Both the position numbers and the translations under genes were made by a program. A stretch of 29,166 nucleotides of DNA from Clostridium sp. CAG:1013. GTDB lineage: Bacteria; Bacillota; Clostridia; Oscillospirales; Acutalibacteraceae. The notes beneath the pieces are model-generated. The model did not search any database. It was given only the letters and a program-made list of their open reading frames with translations, and had not been told where the DNA came from. This document shows positions 22,021 to 29,166 of this stretch, piece after piece. Within the stretch, counting starts at the first letter, position 1, and each line of letters starts with the position of its first letter. The stretch is taken from NCBI GenBank assembly GCA_000432995.1, contig HF972609.1:14628-43793 (forward strand). The letters are read 5' to 3'.

Positions 22021-22509
22021 GTGAAAAAAGAAGTGCGGCTCTACAATGTCTTTTTCCCCTTGTGGTTTTTAGTGTTGTTCTGGCCCCTGCTTGTCCCCAG
22101 CGTGCCCATTCTTTTGCTCCTGCTGCCCCTCAACTTCGCTTTCGACAGCCTGGTTCTGGTGGTCACGGCCAAGTGCCTGCATCTGGAGCACAAAGCCCGT
22201 CTTTGGAAAAGAAGCATTCTCCCTGTTTGGCTGCTGGGTTTCTTGTGTGACTTTTTGGGAGCCGGTCTGGTCGGTTTGCTCATTTACCTCATCAACGGCG
22301 GCCTTACCGGAGAGACGCTTTTATTCCCTGCCGCCACCCTCTACGGTCTGCCGGGAGTTCTTTTCGCGGGAGCTCTCATTTACACGCTCAACCGCTTTCT
22401 CTCCTTCCGCAAAAGCGGCTTGGAGAAAGGAAAGCTCCACCGGCTGTGCCTGAGTTTGGCCATCTTCACCGCTCCTTACGTGATGATGATCCCCATCTTC
22501 TACGGATAA
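22021..22509 (+). CDS. Small multi-pass membrane protein of the MORN/MBL unit
   Basis: The 162-residue very hydrophobic protein has four or five membrane segments (about 10-26, 27-50, 66-92, 102-126 and 142-160). A basic cytoplasmic loop (FRKSGLEKGKLHR) lies before the last one. I recognise no family. The GTG start at 22021 is preceded by AGAGGTGATC, a long match to the 16S anti-Shine-Dalgarno sequence, only 5 bases away. An upstream in-frame GTG at 22012 lies inside that site and is less likely. Its start is 12 bases after the MBL stop, and a terminator follows, so it is the last gene of the three-gene unit. It may anchor the other two at the membrane (inference). Confidence 0.82.
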   Translation: MKKEVRLYNVFFPLWFLVLFWPLLVPSVPILLLLLPLNFAFDSLVLVVTAKCLHLEHKARLWKRSILPVWLLGFLCDFLGAGLVGLLIYLINGGLTGETLLFPAATLYGLPGVLFAGALIYTLNRFLSFRKSGLEKGKLHRLCLSLAIFTAPYVMMIPIFYG

Positions 22510-22557
22510 CCCCCACCGGACTCGATCCAAAAACTACATAACCCGCTACGAAAAACC

Positions 22558-22592
22558 AACAGACAGGGCATTACCTGTCTGTTTTCTTTTTT
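22558..22592 (+). terminator. Intrinsic terminator of the MORN/MBL/membrane-protein unit
   Basis: AACAGACAGG (22558-22567) and CCTGTCTGTT (22574-22583) form a perfect 10-base stem around GCATTA, followed by TTCTTTTTT. It closes the three-gene unit about 50 bases after the last stop. Confidence 0.9.
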
Positions 22593-22620
22593 AGGGGTTC
22601 ATGTTACAATATGTATAAAC

Positions 22621-22649
22621 GGGGGACCGGGTATTTACCCCGATCCCCC
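22621..22649 (-). terminator. Strong GC hairpin, probable terminator of the 63-residue gene
   Basis: On the minus strand GGGGGATCGGG pairs with CCCGGTCCCCC, with one G-U pair and a small internal bulge around TAAAT, then CGTTTAT follows. The T-run is short, so termination is likely but not certain. A second small hairpin, CCGCG/CGCGG, lies at 22660-22678. Nothing else is seen between 22593 and 22719. Confidence 0.5.
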
Positions 22650-22719
22650 ACAGGACTTTCCGCGACAAAGAGACGCGGCGCCCGTCTTGGAAAACACCGT
22701 AGCGCGCTATCTTCCAGCG

Positions 22720-22911
22720 TTACCGGAGCATCTTCTCCACATCGCCGATGAGAGCACCCATGGAGTGCATGGCCTTGCCGGCGCTCTTGCGCATGTGGCT
22801 GGCTTTCTTGTGCCCGCCGTTCATCACCTTGCTGCTGACAGCGGCCACTGCCACGCCGGCCAGCACCCCCATGCCGATCCCTTTCGCCACGTTCATCGTC
22901 TGTTTCACCAT
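22720..22911 (-). CDS. Small 63-residue protein with a Gly/Ala-rich hydrophobic segment
   Basis: The protein begins MVKQTMNVAKGIGMGVLAGV and ends GALIGDVEKMLR. One hydrophobic Gly/Ala-rich stretch (about 9-26) is followed by a basic, His- and Lys-rich middle (NGGHKKASHMRKSAGKAMH) and a short amphipathic C-terminal helix. It looks like a single-pass or peripheral membrane protein of the small YtxH-like kind, but I cannot assign a family. The ATG at 22911-22909 is supported by GGAGG 9 bases upstream (22925-22921). Frame-open sequence further upstream would add 22 residues without a ribosome binding site. Function unknown. It is divergent from trmL. Confidence 0.7.
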   Translation of the reverse strand: MVKQTMNVAKGIGMGVLAGVAVAAVSSKVMNGGHKKASHMRKSAGKAMHSMGALIGDVEKMLR

Positions 22912-23038
22912 CGTTTTGAACCTCCAAACTGTGAGTATGCATTTGACCAGCTTTAGCGTTGCTGTCATGGTAAGCATGCCCTGCGCCCCCCTTGATTATT
23001 CCGCGGAAAGCCTCCCAAAGAAAGGTAGTTGAACTTCT

Positions 23039-23572
23039 TTGCCAAGCCTCAACATTGTACTGGTAGAACCTGAAATCCCCCAAAATACGGGGAATATCGC
23101 CCGCACCTGCGCCGTCACCGGTGCCGCCCTCCATCTAGTGGGGCCCATGGGCTTCAAGCTGGAGGATAAAAAACTCCGCCACGCTGGGCTGGATTACTGG
23201 CCCTATCTCACACTTTCCGTCTATTCCAGTCTTTCCGAATTCTTCGAAAAAAACAAAGGGAATTTTTTCTTCTTTTCCACCAAGGCCCAGCACCGTCACA
23301 CAGACGTCTCCTATCCGGACAACTGCTATTTGTTCTTCGGGAAGGAATCCGCCGGACTGCCGGAAAAGCTGCTGTTCGATCATCCGGATCAGTGCGTGCG
23401 CATCCCTATGCTGGACAGCTTCCGCAGCCTGAATCTGGCCAATTCCGTGGCCATCGGTGCCTTTGAGGTGCTGCGTCAGTGGGATTTCCCAGAGCTTTCC
23501 TGCTCAGGAGAACTGCGTTCCTTTGACTGGGCCGCCGCCAAGAGTGCCCATCCCGACTCGGAGTTCCTCTAA
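23039..23572 (+). CDS. trmL: tRNA (cytidine/uridine-34 2'-O)-methyltransferase
   Basis: The 177-residue SPOUT methyltransferase modifies the wobble base of tRNA-Leu isoacceptors using S-adenosylmethionine. All three SPOUT motifs are present: EIPQNTGNIARTC near the N-terminus, YLFFGKESAGLP in the middle, and the knot-forming IPMLDSFRSLNLANSVAIGA. Start codon: an in-frame stop lies 9 bases upstream and no ATG precedes the conserved LNIVLVEPEIPQNTG, so TTG at 23039 is the only reasonable choice. It has a weak AAAGG site about 13 bases away. No clear promoter was found in 22930-23030, nor a terminator after the stop. Confidence 0.93.
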   Translation: MPSLNIVLVEPEIPQNTGNIARTCAVTGAALHLVGPMGFKLEDKKLRHAGLDYWPYLTLSVYSSLSEFFEKNKGNFFFFSTKAQHRHTDVSYPDNCYLFFGKESAGLPEKLLFDHPDQCVRIPMLDSFRSLNLANSVAIGAFEVLRQWDFPELSCSGELRSFDWAAAKSAHPDSEFL

Positions 23573-23603
23573 AAAATTGTTCACAAACTGTTGAAATACA
23601 CTT

Positions 23604-23620
23604 CATAGGATGGGCCTATG
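23604..23620. promoter_or_regulatory. Perfect 6+6 inverted repeat upstream of the second ABC system
   Basis: CATAGG (23604-23609) and CCTATG (23615-23620) flank ATGGG in the 92-base gap between trmL and the ABC ATPase gene. It lies about 45 bases before the start codon. It may be an operator, but I could not place a convincing -35/-10 pair beside it. Confidence 0.35.
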
Positions 23621-23664
23621 CTGATATGTAATCTGGTAAGCTGTCTCCTGAAAGGAGTTTTACA

Positions 23665-24369
23665 ATGCCGCATTTCATAGAATTTCATGACGTTTGCAAG
23701 TACTATACCATGGGCGAAAACCGCATCGCCGCTGCGGATCACATCAATTTTTACGTGGACGAGGGAGAGTTCTGCGTGATCGTGGGCCCCTCCGGCGCGG
23801 GCAAGACCACGGTGCTGAACATGCTGGGGGGAATGGACACCTGCGACGAGGGGGAAATCCTCCTGGACGGGAAAAAGATCAGCGAATACAACCCCAAACA
23901 GCTGACCACCTACCGCCGCTACGACGTGGGGTTCGTGTTCCAGTTCTACAACCTGGTGCAGAACCTGACCGCCCTGGAAAACGTAGAGTTGGCCAGCGAG
24001 ATCTGCAAAAATCCCCTGGACGCCAAGGACACCTTGGTGGAGGTAGGGTTGGGAGACCGGCTGCGCAACTTCCCCGCCCAGCTTTCCGGCGGTGAGCAGC
24101 AGCGGGTGGCCATCGCCCGTGCCCTGGCCAAAAACCCCAAGATCCTGCTGTGTGACGAGCCCACCGGCGCCCTGGATTACAACACAGGCAAGGCCGTGCT
24201 GGGTCTTTTGCAGGACACCTGCCGCAAAACCGGGCGTACGGTGATCGTCATCACCCACAACAGCGCCCTGACAGCCATGGCGGACCGGGTGATCCGCATC
24301 AAGAGCGGCAAGGCCATTTCCAGTGAAGTCAACGACCACCCCACCCCGGTGGAAGAGATCGAGTGGTGA
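23665..24369 (+). CDS. ABC transporter ATPase (MacB/LolD class) of the coiled-coil FtsX system
   Basis: The 234-residue ATPase is complete and of normal length. It has Walker A GPSGAGKTT (41-49), Q-loop Q93, signature LSGGE (140-144), Walker B LLCDEP (D164, E165) and switch H198. Unlike the ATPase of the first efflux operon it ends after a short acidic tail. The ATG has AAAGGAG 7 bases upstream. Its stop overlaps the start of the permease gene (GTGA), so the two are coupled and very likely form one transporter. ABC systems of this layout in Bacillota are linked to peptide-antibiotic resistance, lipoprotein handling or cell-wall hydrolase control; which applies cannot be told here. Confidence 0.93.
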   Translation: MPHFIEFHDVCKYYTMGENRIAAADHINFYVDEGEFCVIVGPSGAGKTTVLNMLGGMDTCDEGEILLDGKKISEYNPKQLTTYRRYDVGFVFQFYNLVQNLTALENVELASEICKNPLDAKDTLVEVGLGDRLRNFPAQLSGGEQQRVAIARALAKNPKILLCDEPTGALDYNTGKAVLGLLQDTCRKTGRTVIVITHNSALTAMADRVIRIKSGKAISSEVNDHPTPVEEIEW

Positions 24370-27300
24370 GCGCTTTGAATAAGACATATGGAAAATCCAT
24401 CTTCCGCACCATACGCAGTTCCCTTTCCCGGTTCATAGCCATACTGGCCATCGTGGCTTTGGGCGTGGGATTTTTGGCAGGTCTTCTGTCCTCACCGTCA
24501 GACATGCGCACCTCTGCCGACCATTACTACGACAAGACCCGCATGTACGACGCTCGGGTAGTCTCCACCCTGGGTCTGACTGAGGACGACTTGGACACCG
24601 TCCGGGACGTGGAAGGAGTTCAGGCAGTGATGCCCGCCTACGACACGGACCTGGTGCTGATCGCGGAAGGGGAAGACAACACAAACTATACCACCCGGAT
24701 GCACAGTCTGCCCCAGGACACCTCTCCCGAGGCGGAGGACTACCTGAATCAGCTGGAGCTGGTGGAAGGCCGCATGCCGGAAAAAGCAGGCGAATGCGTG
24801 ATCGTCCAGACGAAATCCTTCGATCAGGACACAGAGTGGATCGGCCAGACCCTGACCCAGAATCCGGAACTGGAAGAAGTGGAAGGCCTGACGGAGAAAT
24901 TCACCGTGGTGGGTACGGTGACCAGCTCCCTGTACCTTTCCATGGAACAGGAAAGCACTACCGCCGGCAGCGGTACCTTGAACCTGATTGCCTACACGGT
25001 GCCGGAAAGTTTCGATATGGATTATTACACCACCTTCTACCTGGCAGTGGAAGATACGGTGGATCTGGACACCTTCTCCCAGGAGTACGAGGACAAGGTG
25101 GACCAGGTGATCCAGGCCCTGGAACCCTTGGGCGAGGAGCGTTCTCAGATCCGGTATGAAGAGCTGATCGATGACGCCACCCAGGAGTTGGAAGACGCCA
25201 AAGCGGAATACGAAGAGGAAAAAGCCGATGCCCTCCAGGAGCTGGCGGATGCCAAAAAGGAATTGGAAGACGGCGAGGCGGAACTGGCCGACAGTGAACA
25301 GCAGTTGGTCGACGCCAAGCAGGAAATCGATGACGGCTGGGCGGAATTGGAGCAGCAAAAGGCTTCCTTTAACAGCCAGATTGCATCCGCTCAGCAAGAA
25401 ATCAATGACGGCTACGCCCAGGTCAATGACGGTCAGGCCCAGCTAGACGCGGGCTTGAGTCAGATCGAAGAGGCCCAAACCAAGCTGGACGCAGGCTATG
25501 CACAGTTGGCCGAAAGCGAGACCACTCTCAATGAAAGCAAGGCGCAGCTGGATGAGACCAAGTCCCAGTTGGACGCCTTAAATCAAGGAAAGGAAGCCCT
25601 GTGGCAGGCGGCCGCTTCCATGGGGATCCAGATCACCGACACCTCTGACGCCGCCGCTTTGGCTCTCATCGCCCAGGCGGAACAGCTCTACCCTGACTTA
25701 GCCCAGCAGCTGGCTCCCCTGAAAGCAGGACTGGAAGCCCTGGCCGCCCAGGGGATGGATACCACCTCCGCCATGGCCGCCTGGGAAGCGGGCAATGCCC
25801 AATACCAGGAGGGACTGGCTCAGTGGGAAGCCAGCAAAGCGGAGCTGGATAAAAACCAGGACGAATTGAACGTCCAGCGGAAAGCCCTGCAAGATCAGCA
25901 GGTCACCTTGAACAACAGTAAAGCACAGCTGGATCAAAGCTCTGCCCAGCTGCAAAGCAGCATCGCCACGGCGGAGCAGGAGTTCGCCAACGCTGAAGCC
26001 CAGCTGGCCGACGCTCAGACCCAGTATGACGATGGTCTAGCCCAGTTGGAAGAAGGCCGTCAGGAGCTGGAGGATGGCTGGAAGGAATACAATGACGGCG
26101 AAGCAGAAGCCCAGGAAAAATTCTCGGACGCTGAGGAAGAACTGGCAGACGCTGAAAGCGAGATCCGAAAGATCGAAACAGGTGAATGGTACCTGTACGT
26201 TCGGGAGGACAACACCAGCTTTTCCAGCTACGGCTCCAACGCCGACAAGATCGCGGCCATCGCCACGGTGTTCCCCCTGTTCTTCTTCCTGGTGGCCGCG
26301 CTGGTGGCTCTGACCACCATGACCCGTATGGTGGAAGAGGAACGCCAGCAGATCGGTACCTTGAAGGCTCTGGGATACTCCACCTCCAAGATCGCTGTGA
26401 AATATCTGCTGTACGCTGCCCTTGCCAGCATGATCGGCAGCGTGATCGGCCTGACAGTGGGCACTCGGCTGTTCCCCTATATCATCATCAGCGCCTACAA
26501 TATCATGTACGATATTCCGGAGATCCTGATGCCCTTCAACGTGCCCTATGCCCTGCTTTCCTCCCTGAGCATGATTCTGCTCACTCTGGCGGTCACGCTG
26601 TGGGCTTGCTGGGCGGAACTGCGGGAGGTGCCTGCCCAGTTGATGCTGCCTAAGGCCCCCAAAGCAGGCAAGCGGATCTTCTTGGAGCATGTCACCCCCA
26701 TTTGGAGCCGGATGAAGTTCACCAGCAAGGTCACCTCTCGGAACCTGTTCCGCTACAAAAAGCGGTTCTTCATGACAGTGGTGGGCATCGCTGGATGTAC
26801 CGCACTGCTGGTCACCGGATTCGGCGTGCGGGATTCCATCTCCGACATCGTGGCTCTGCAATACAATGAGCTGACCCATTACGAGTTGACCCTGGGCTTG
26901 ATGGATCCCAGCGCTTTGGACGGAAAAGATCTCCAGTCTATCCTGAACGACTCCTCCAGAGTCACCGATTCCATGGCGGTCATGCAGGCGGAAGCCGATG
27001 TGGTCCCCACAGGGAACAAACCTGAAGACAGTCTTGTGGTATTCGTTCCCCAGGACGTGGAAACCATGCCGGAGTATTTCCAGTTCCGTCACAGGACCAA
27101 CAACGATCCTGTCACCTTTGACGAGGACGCGGTGATCGTCACGGAAAAACTGTGCGAACGTCAAGGCTGGAAGGTGGGCGACACCATTACCCTCCGGGAT
27201 GGCGACGGTGTGGAGGCTCAGCTCACCATCACCGATATCTGCGAGAACTATATTTACCACTACGTGTACATCTCTCCCAAGACCTACGAAGAGGCCTTCG

Positions 27301-27863
27301 GCAAGGAGATGAAGGTCAACTCCCTGCTGTGCAAGCTGCCCGAGGACATCACCTCTCAGGAAGAGGAAGCCCTTGGCAGTGACCTGCTCCGATGCCGTGA
27401 CGTGGTCAGCGCCCAGTTCTCCGATACGCTGGCCGAGAGTTTCCAAAACAGCATCAAGAGCATCAACACCATCGTGGTGGTGCTGATTGTCTCCGCAGGA
27501 GCTCTGGCCTTTGTGGTGCTGTACAACCTGACCAACATCAACATCACCGAACGGGAAAAGGAGCTTGCCACCATCAAGGTGCTGGGCTTCTACGACGGAG
27601 AGGTCTCCGCCTATATATACCGTGAGACCGCCCTGCTCACCTTGATCGGCACCGGCTTCGGACTTCTGCTAGGCATCGCCATGCACCAGTTCGTCATACG
27701 CACCGCCGAGGTACACATGGTGATGTTCGGCCGAAGCGTGTACGGGATCAGCTTTGTGTGGTCGGCGCTGCTCACCATCCTGTTCAGCCTCATCGTCAAT
27801 CTGGTCATGCATTGGAAACTGAAAAAGATCAGTATGGTGGAGAGTATGAAGGCTCCTGAATAA
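24366..27863 (+). CDS. Large FtsX-like ABC permease with a long extracytoplasmic coiled coil
   Basis: The 1165-residue permease has two FtsX domains. After the first membrane helix (about 19-42) comes an extracytoplasmic region of about 220 residues. A coiled coil of about 340 residues (269-608) follows, built of repeats such as ELEDAKAEYEEEKADALQEL and AQLADAQTQYDDGLAQLEEG. A helical break rich in Ala/Gln (about 415-475) interrupts it. The first FtsX core follows (about 625-770), then a second N-terminal helix (about 800), a second extracytoplasmic domain and the second FtsX core (about 1030-1155). The GTG at 24366 gives a 4-base overlap with the ATPase stop and is 8 bases after GGAAGAG; GTG at 24363 is the alternative. 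The coil could reach through the cell wall to a partner enzyme, as in FtsEX (inference). Confidence 0.92.
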   Translation: MSALNKTYGKSIFRTIRSSLSRFIAILAIVALGVGFLAGLLSSPSDMRTSADHYYDKTRMYDARVVSTLGLTEDDLDTVRDVEGVQAVMPAYDTDLVLIAEGEDNTNYTTRMHSLPQDTSPEAEDYLNQLELVEGRMPEKAGECVIVQTKSFDQDTEWIGQTLTQNPELEEVEGLTEKFTVVGTVTSSLYLSMEQESTTAGSGTLNLIAYTVPESFDMDYYTTFYLAVEDTVDLDTFSQEYEDKVDQVIQALEPLGEERSQIRYEELIDDATQELEDAKAEYEEEKADALQELADAKKELEDGEAELADSEQQLVDAKQEIDDGWAELEQQKASFNSQIASAQQEINDGYAQVNDGQAQLDAGLSQIEEAQTKLDAGYAQLAESETTLNESKAQLDETKSQLDALNQGKEALWQAAASMGIQITDTSDAAALALIAQAEQLYPDLAQQLAPLKAGLEALAAQGMDTTSAMAAWEAGNAQYQEGLAQWEASKAELDKNQDELNVQRKALQDQQVTLNNSKAQLDQSSAQLQSSIATAEQEFANAEAQLADAQTQYDDGLAQLEEGRQELEDGWKEYNDGEAEAQEKFSDAEEELADAESEIRKIETGEWYLYVREDNTSFSSYGSNADKIAAIATVFPLFFFLVAALVALTTMTRMVEEERQQIGTLKALGYSTSKIAVKYLLYAALASMIGSVIGLTVGTRLFPYIIISAYNIMYDIPEILMPFNVPYALLSSLSMILLTLAVTLWACWAELREVPAQLMLPKAPKAGKRIFLEHVTPIWSRMKFTSKVTSRNLFRYKKRFFMTVVGIAGCTALLVTGFGVRDSISDIVALQYNELTHYELTLGLMDPSALDGKDLQSILNDSSRVTDSMAVMQAEADVVPTGNKPEDSLVVFVPQDVETMPEYFQFRHRTNNDPVTFDEDAVIVTEKLCERQGWKVGDTITLRDGDGVEAQLTITDICENYIYHYVYISPKTYEEAFGKEMKVNSLLCKLPEDITSQEEEALGSDLLRCRDVVSAQFSDTLAESFQNSIKSINTIVVVLIVSAGALAFVVLYNLTNINITEREKELATIKVLGFYDGEVSAYIYRETALLTLIGTGFGLLLGIAMHQFVIRTAEVHMVMFGRSVYGISFVWSALLTILFSLIVNLVMHWKLKKISMVESMKAPE

Positions 27864-27883
27864 GCCTTTTTCCCCACTTCTTC

Positions 27884-27923
27884 GGCCCGCTTCCGGTCCT
27901 CCGGCGGCGGGCCCTTCTTTTTT
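27884..27923 (+). terminator. Intrinsic terminator of the second ABC system
   Basis: The outer stem GGCCCGC (27884-27890) with GCGGGCC (27907-27913) and the inner stem CCGG-TCCT-CCGG (27893-27904) are followed by CTTCTTTTTT. It separates the permease gene from the pgk promoter. Confidence 0.85.
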
Positions 27924-27961
27924 AAGGTGGGAAAAAAACTTTCTTTTCCCCGCTTTTTGAC

Positions 27962-27990
27962 TTGAAAAGGGCCGAAAACTAGGGTACAAT
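27962..27990 (+). promoter_or_regulatory. Promoter of pgk
   Basis: TTGAAA (27962-27967) and TACAAT (27985-27990) are 17 bases apart. A TTGACT five bases further upstream is too far from the -10 box. The leader is about 57 bases and carries the Rex-like site. Confidence 0.7.
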
Positions 27991-27997
27991 TAGTTTT
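27975..27997. promoter_or_regulatory. Perfect 7+9+7 inverted repeat spanning the pgk -10 box
   Basis: AAAACTA (27975-27981) and TAGTTTT (27991-27997) are exact reverse complements. The -10 box lies in the 9-base centre. It differs in sequence from the dyad at gap, so a common regulator for both is not supported. Confidence 0.5.
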
Positions 27998-28003
27998 GGT
28001 AAT

Positions 28004-28021
28004 TTGTGCAAACTTTCACAA
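28004..28021. promoter_or_regulatory. Rex-like operator upstream of pgk
   Basis: The 18-base site TTGTGCAAACTTTCACAA matches the known Rex consensus TTGTGA-N6-TCACAA at all fixed positions but one (C for A at 28009). It lies just downstream of the predicted transcription start, a roadblock position. Rex is the NADH/NAD+-sensing repressor of fermentative genes in Bacillota. Confidence 0.6.
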
Positions 28022-28053
28022 TCCACCATTTTGTATAAAGGAGTGCACTGAAC

Positions 28054-29166
28054 ATGAGCTTACTCAGCAAAAAGACTATTGACGACATCGACGTAAAAGG
28101 CAAGCGGGTCCTGGTCCGTGTGGACTTCAACGTCCCCATGAAGGACGGCGTTATCACTAACGACAACCGCATTGTGGCAGCCCTTCCCACCATCAAGAAG
28201 CTGGTGGCTGACGGCGGCAAGGTGATCCTGTGCAGCCATCTGGGCAAGCCCAAGAATGGCCCCGAGGCCAAGTTCAGCCTGGCCCCCTGCGCCGTGCGCC
28301 TCTCCGAACTGCTGGGGCAGCCCGTGGTCTTTGCCGATGACGATACTGTGGTTGGCGAGAACGCCAAGGCCGCTGTTGCCGCTATGAACGACGGCGACGT
28401 GGTTCTGCTGCAGAACACCCGTTTCCGCAAGGAAGAGACCAAGAACCTGGAGCCCTTCAGCTCCGAGCTGGCCAGCCTGGCTGAGGTCTATGTGAACGAC
28501 GCTTTCGGTTCCGCTCACCGCGCTCACTGCTCCACCGCTGGTGTCACCGATCACATCAAGGACACCGCTGTTGGCTACCTGATGAGCAAGGAGATCGACT
28601 TCCTGGGCAACGCCGTGAACAACCCCGTGCGTCCCTTCGTCGCTATTCTGGGCGGCGCCAAGGTTGCGGACAAGCTGAGCGTTATCGAGAACCTGCTGAC
28701 CAAGGTTGACACTCTGATCATCGGCGGCGGCATGGCTTACACCTTCCTGAAGGCTCAGGGCTATGAGGTTGGCACCTCCCTGGTGGACAACGAGAAGATC
28801 GACTACTGCGCCAACATGCTGAAGGCTGCTGAGGAGAAGGGCGTCAAGCTGCTCCTGCCCATCGACACCGCTGTGGCAGAAGCTTTCCCCGATCCCATCG
28901 ATGCTCCCATCGAAGTGAACTATGTTCCTTCCACTGAGATCCCCGCTGACAAGATGGGTCTGGATATCGGCCCCAAGACTCGCGAGCTGTTCGCTGAGGC
29001 TGCCAAGGGCGCTAAGACCGTGGTTTGGAACGGGCCTATGGGCGTGTTCGAGAACCCTGTTCTGGCTGAGGGCACCAAGGCTGTTGCTAAGGCTCTGGCT
29101 GAGACCGACGCCACCACCATCATCGGCGGCGGCGACTCCGCTGCTGCTGTGATGCAGCTGGGCTAC
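28054..29166 (+). CDS. pgk: Phosphoglycerate kinase (C-terminus beyond window edge)
   Basis: The first 371 codons are in frame to the last base; roughly 25 residues of a usual 395-residue Pgk are missing. The enzyme transfers the phosphate of 1,3-bisphosphoglycerate to ADP in glycolysis. The signature VRVDFNVPM (21-29), substrate-binding SHLGKPK and NTRFRKEE, the nucleotide-binding block GGAKVADKLSVIENLL, VVWNGPMGVFE and the hinge/ATP loop GGGDSAAAV are all present. The ATG has AAAGGAG about 10 bases upstream. Strong codon bias fits high expression. Its promoter carries a Rex-like site and a second dyad. It is separated from gap by about 14 kb, unlike the gap-pgk operons of many bacteria. Confidence 0.96.
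   Translation, partial: MSLLSKKTIDDIDVKGKRVLVRVDFNVPMKDGVITNDNRIVAALPTIKKLVADGGKVILCSHLGKPKNGPEAKFSLAPCAVRLSELLGQPVVFADDDTVVGENAKAAVAAMNDGDVVLLQNTRFRKEETKNLEPFSSELASLAEVYVNDAFGSAHRAHCSTAGVTDHIKDTAVGYLMSKEIDFLGNAVNNPVRPFVAILGGAKVADKLSVIENLLTKVDTLIIGGGMAYTFLKAQGYEVGTSLVDNEKIDYCANMLKAAEEKGVKLLLPIDTAVAEAFPDPIDAPIEVNYVPSTEIPADKMGLDIGPKTRELFAEAAKGAKTVVWNGPMGVFENPVLAEGTKAVAKALAETDATTIIGGGDSAAAVMQLGY

Noticed and set aside
22660..22719. A structural RNA such as 6S or SRP RNA
   Set aside because: None of the conserved cores of these RNAs is present; the stretch is better read as the 3' region of the 63-residue gene.
26037..27446. 469-codon open frame on the minus strand inside the FtsX permease gene
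   Set aside because: Antisense shadow of the permease; no ribosome binding site or recognisable domain.

Overview
The window is chromosomal DNA from an anaerobic, probably spore-forming, moderately GC-rich member of the Bacillota. Clostridia of the Oscillospiraceae type (Flavonifractor/Oscillibacter relatives) are the best guess. The evidence is strong AGGAGG-type ribosome binding sites, TTGACA/TATAAT-type promoters, a SpoIID-like protein, a DUF362 ferredoxin, a Bacillota-style double-FtsX permease and a Rex-like operator. Genus is inference. I see no rRNA, tRNA, CRISPR array, prophage or insertion sequence. Genes are tightly packed and no gene-free stretch reaches 300 bases.

Layout. 1-5430 holds housekeeping and amino-acid genes: the 5' end of glyA (minus), nth, a DUF362 4Fe-4S protein, a MalY/PatB C-S lyase, then rnhA and cysK on the minus strand. 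5626-11450 is a four-gene MacB/YknXYZ-like efflux operon in the order adaptor, ATPase, second adaptor, permease. It is driven by a promoter that overlaps a perfect 10+10 inverted repeat. 11451-12849 is a structured leader-like stretch ending in a terminator only 3 nt before the ribosome binding site of an AAA ATPase/PPOX-family gene pair. 12927-16471 (minus) carries gap, an 8-TM membrane protein and citrate synthase. 16647-17777 is a SpoIID-like protein facing an MscS channel.

18808-22509 is a self-contained three-gene unit: a MORN-repeat protein with an unrecognised N-terminal domain, a ComEC-like metallo-beta-lactamase-fold protein, and a small multi-pass membrane protein. It has its own promoter and terminator. 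This is my best candidate for an undescribed system. 22720-22911 (minus) is a 63-residue protein. It is followed by trmL and a second ABC system (ATPase plus a 1165-residue FtsX permease with a long coiled coil). pgk then runs off the right edge.

How it fits together. gap, pgk and gltA are central carbon genes, each with a dyad symmetry at its promoter; the pgk one closely matches the Rex NADH/NAD+ sensor site. cysK and malY act in cysteine/sulfur metabolism. Two different MacB/FtsX-class ABC systems, a mechanosensitive channel and a SpoIID-like protein give the window a strong cell-envelope theme. No transcription factor gene is present, so every operator reported here must be read by a regulator encoded elsewhere.
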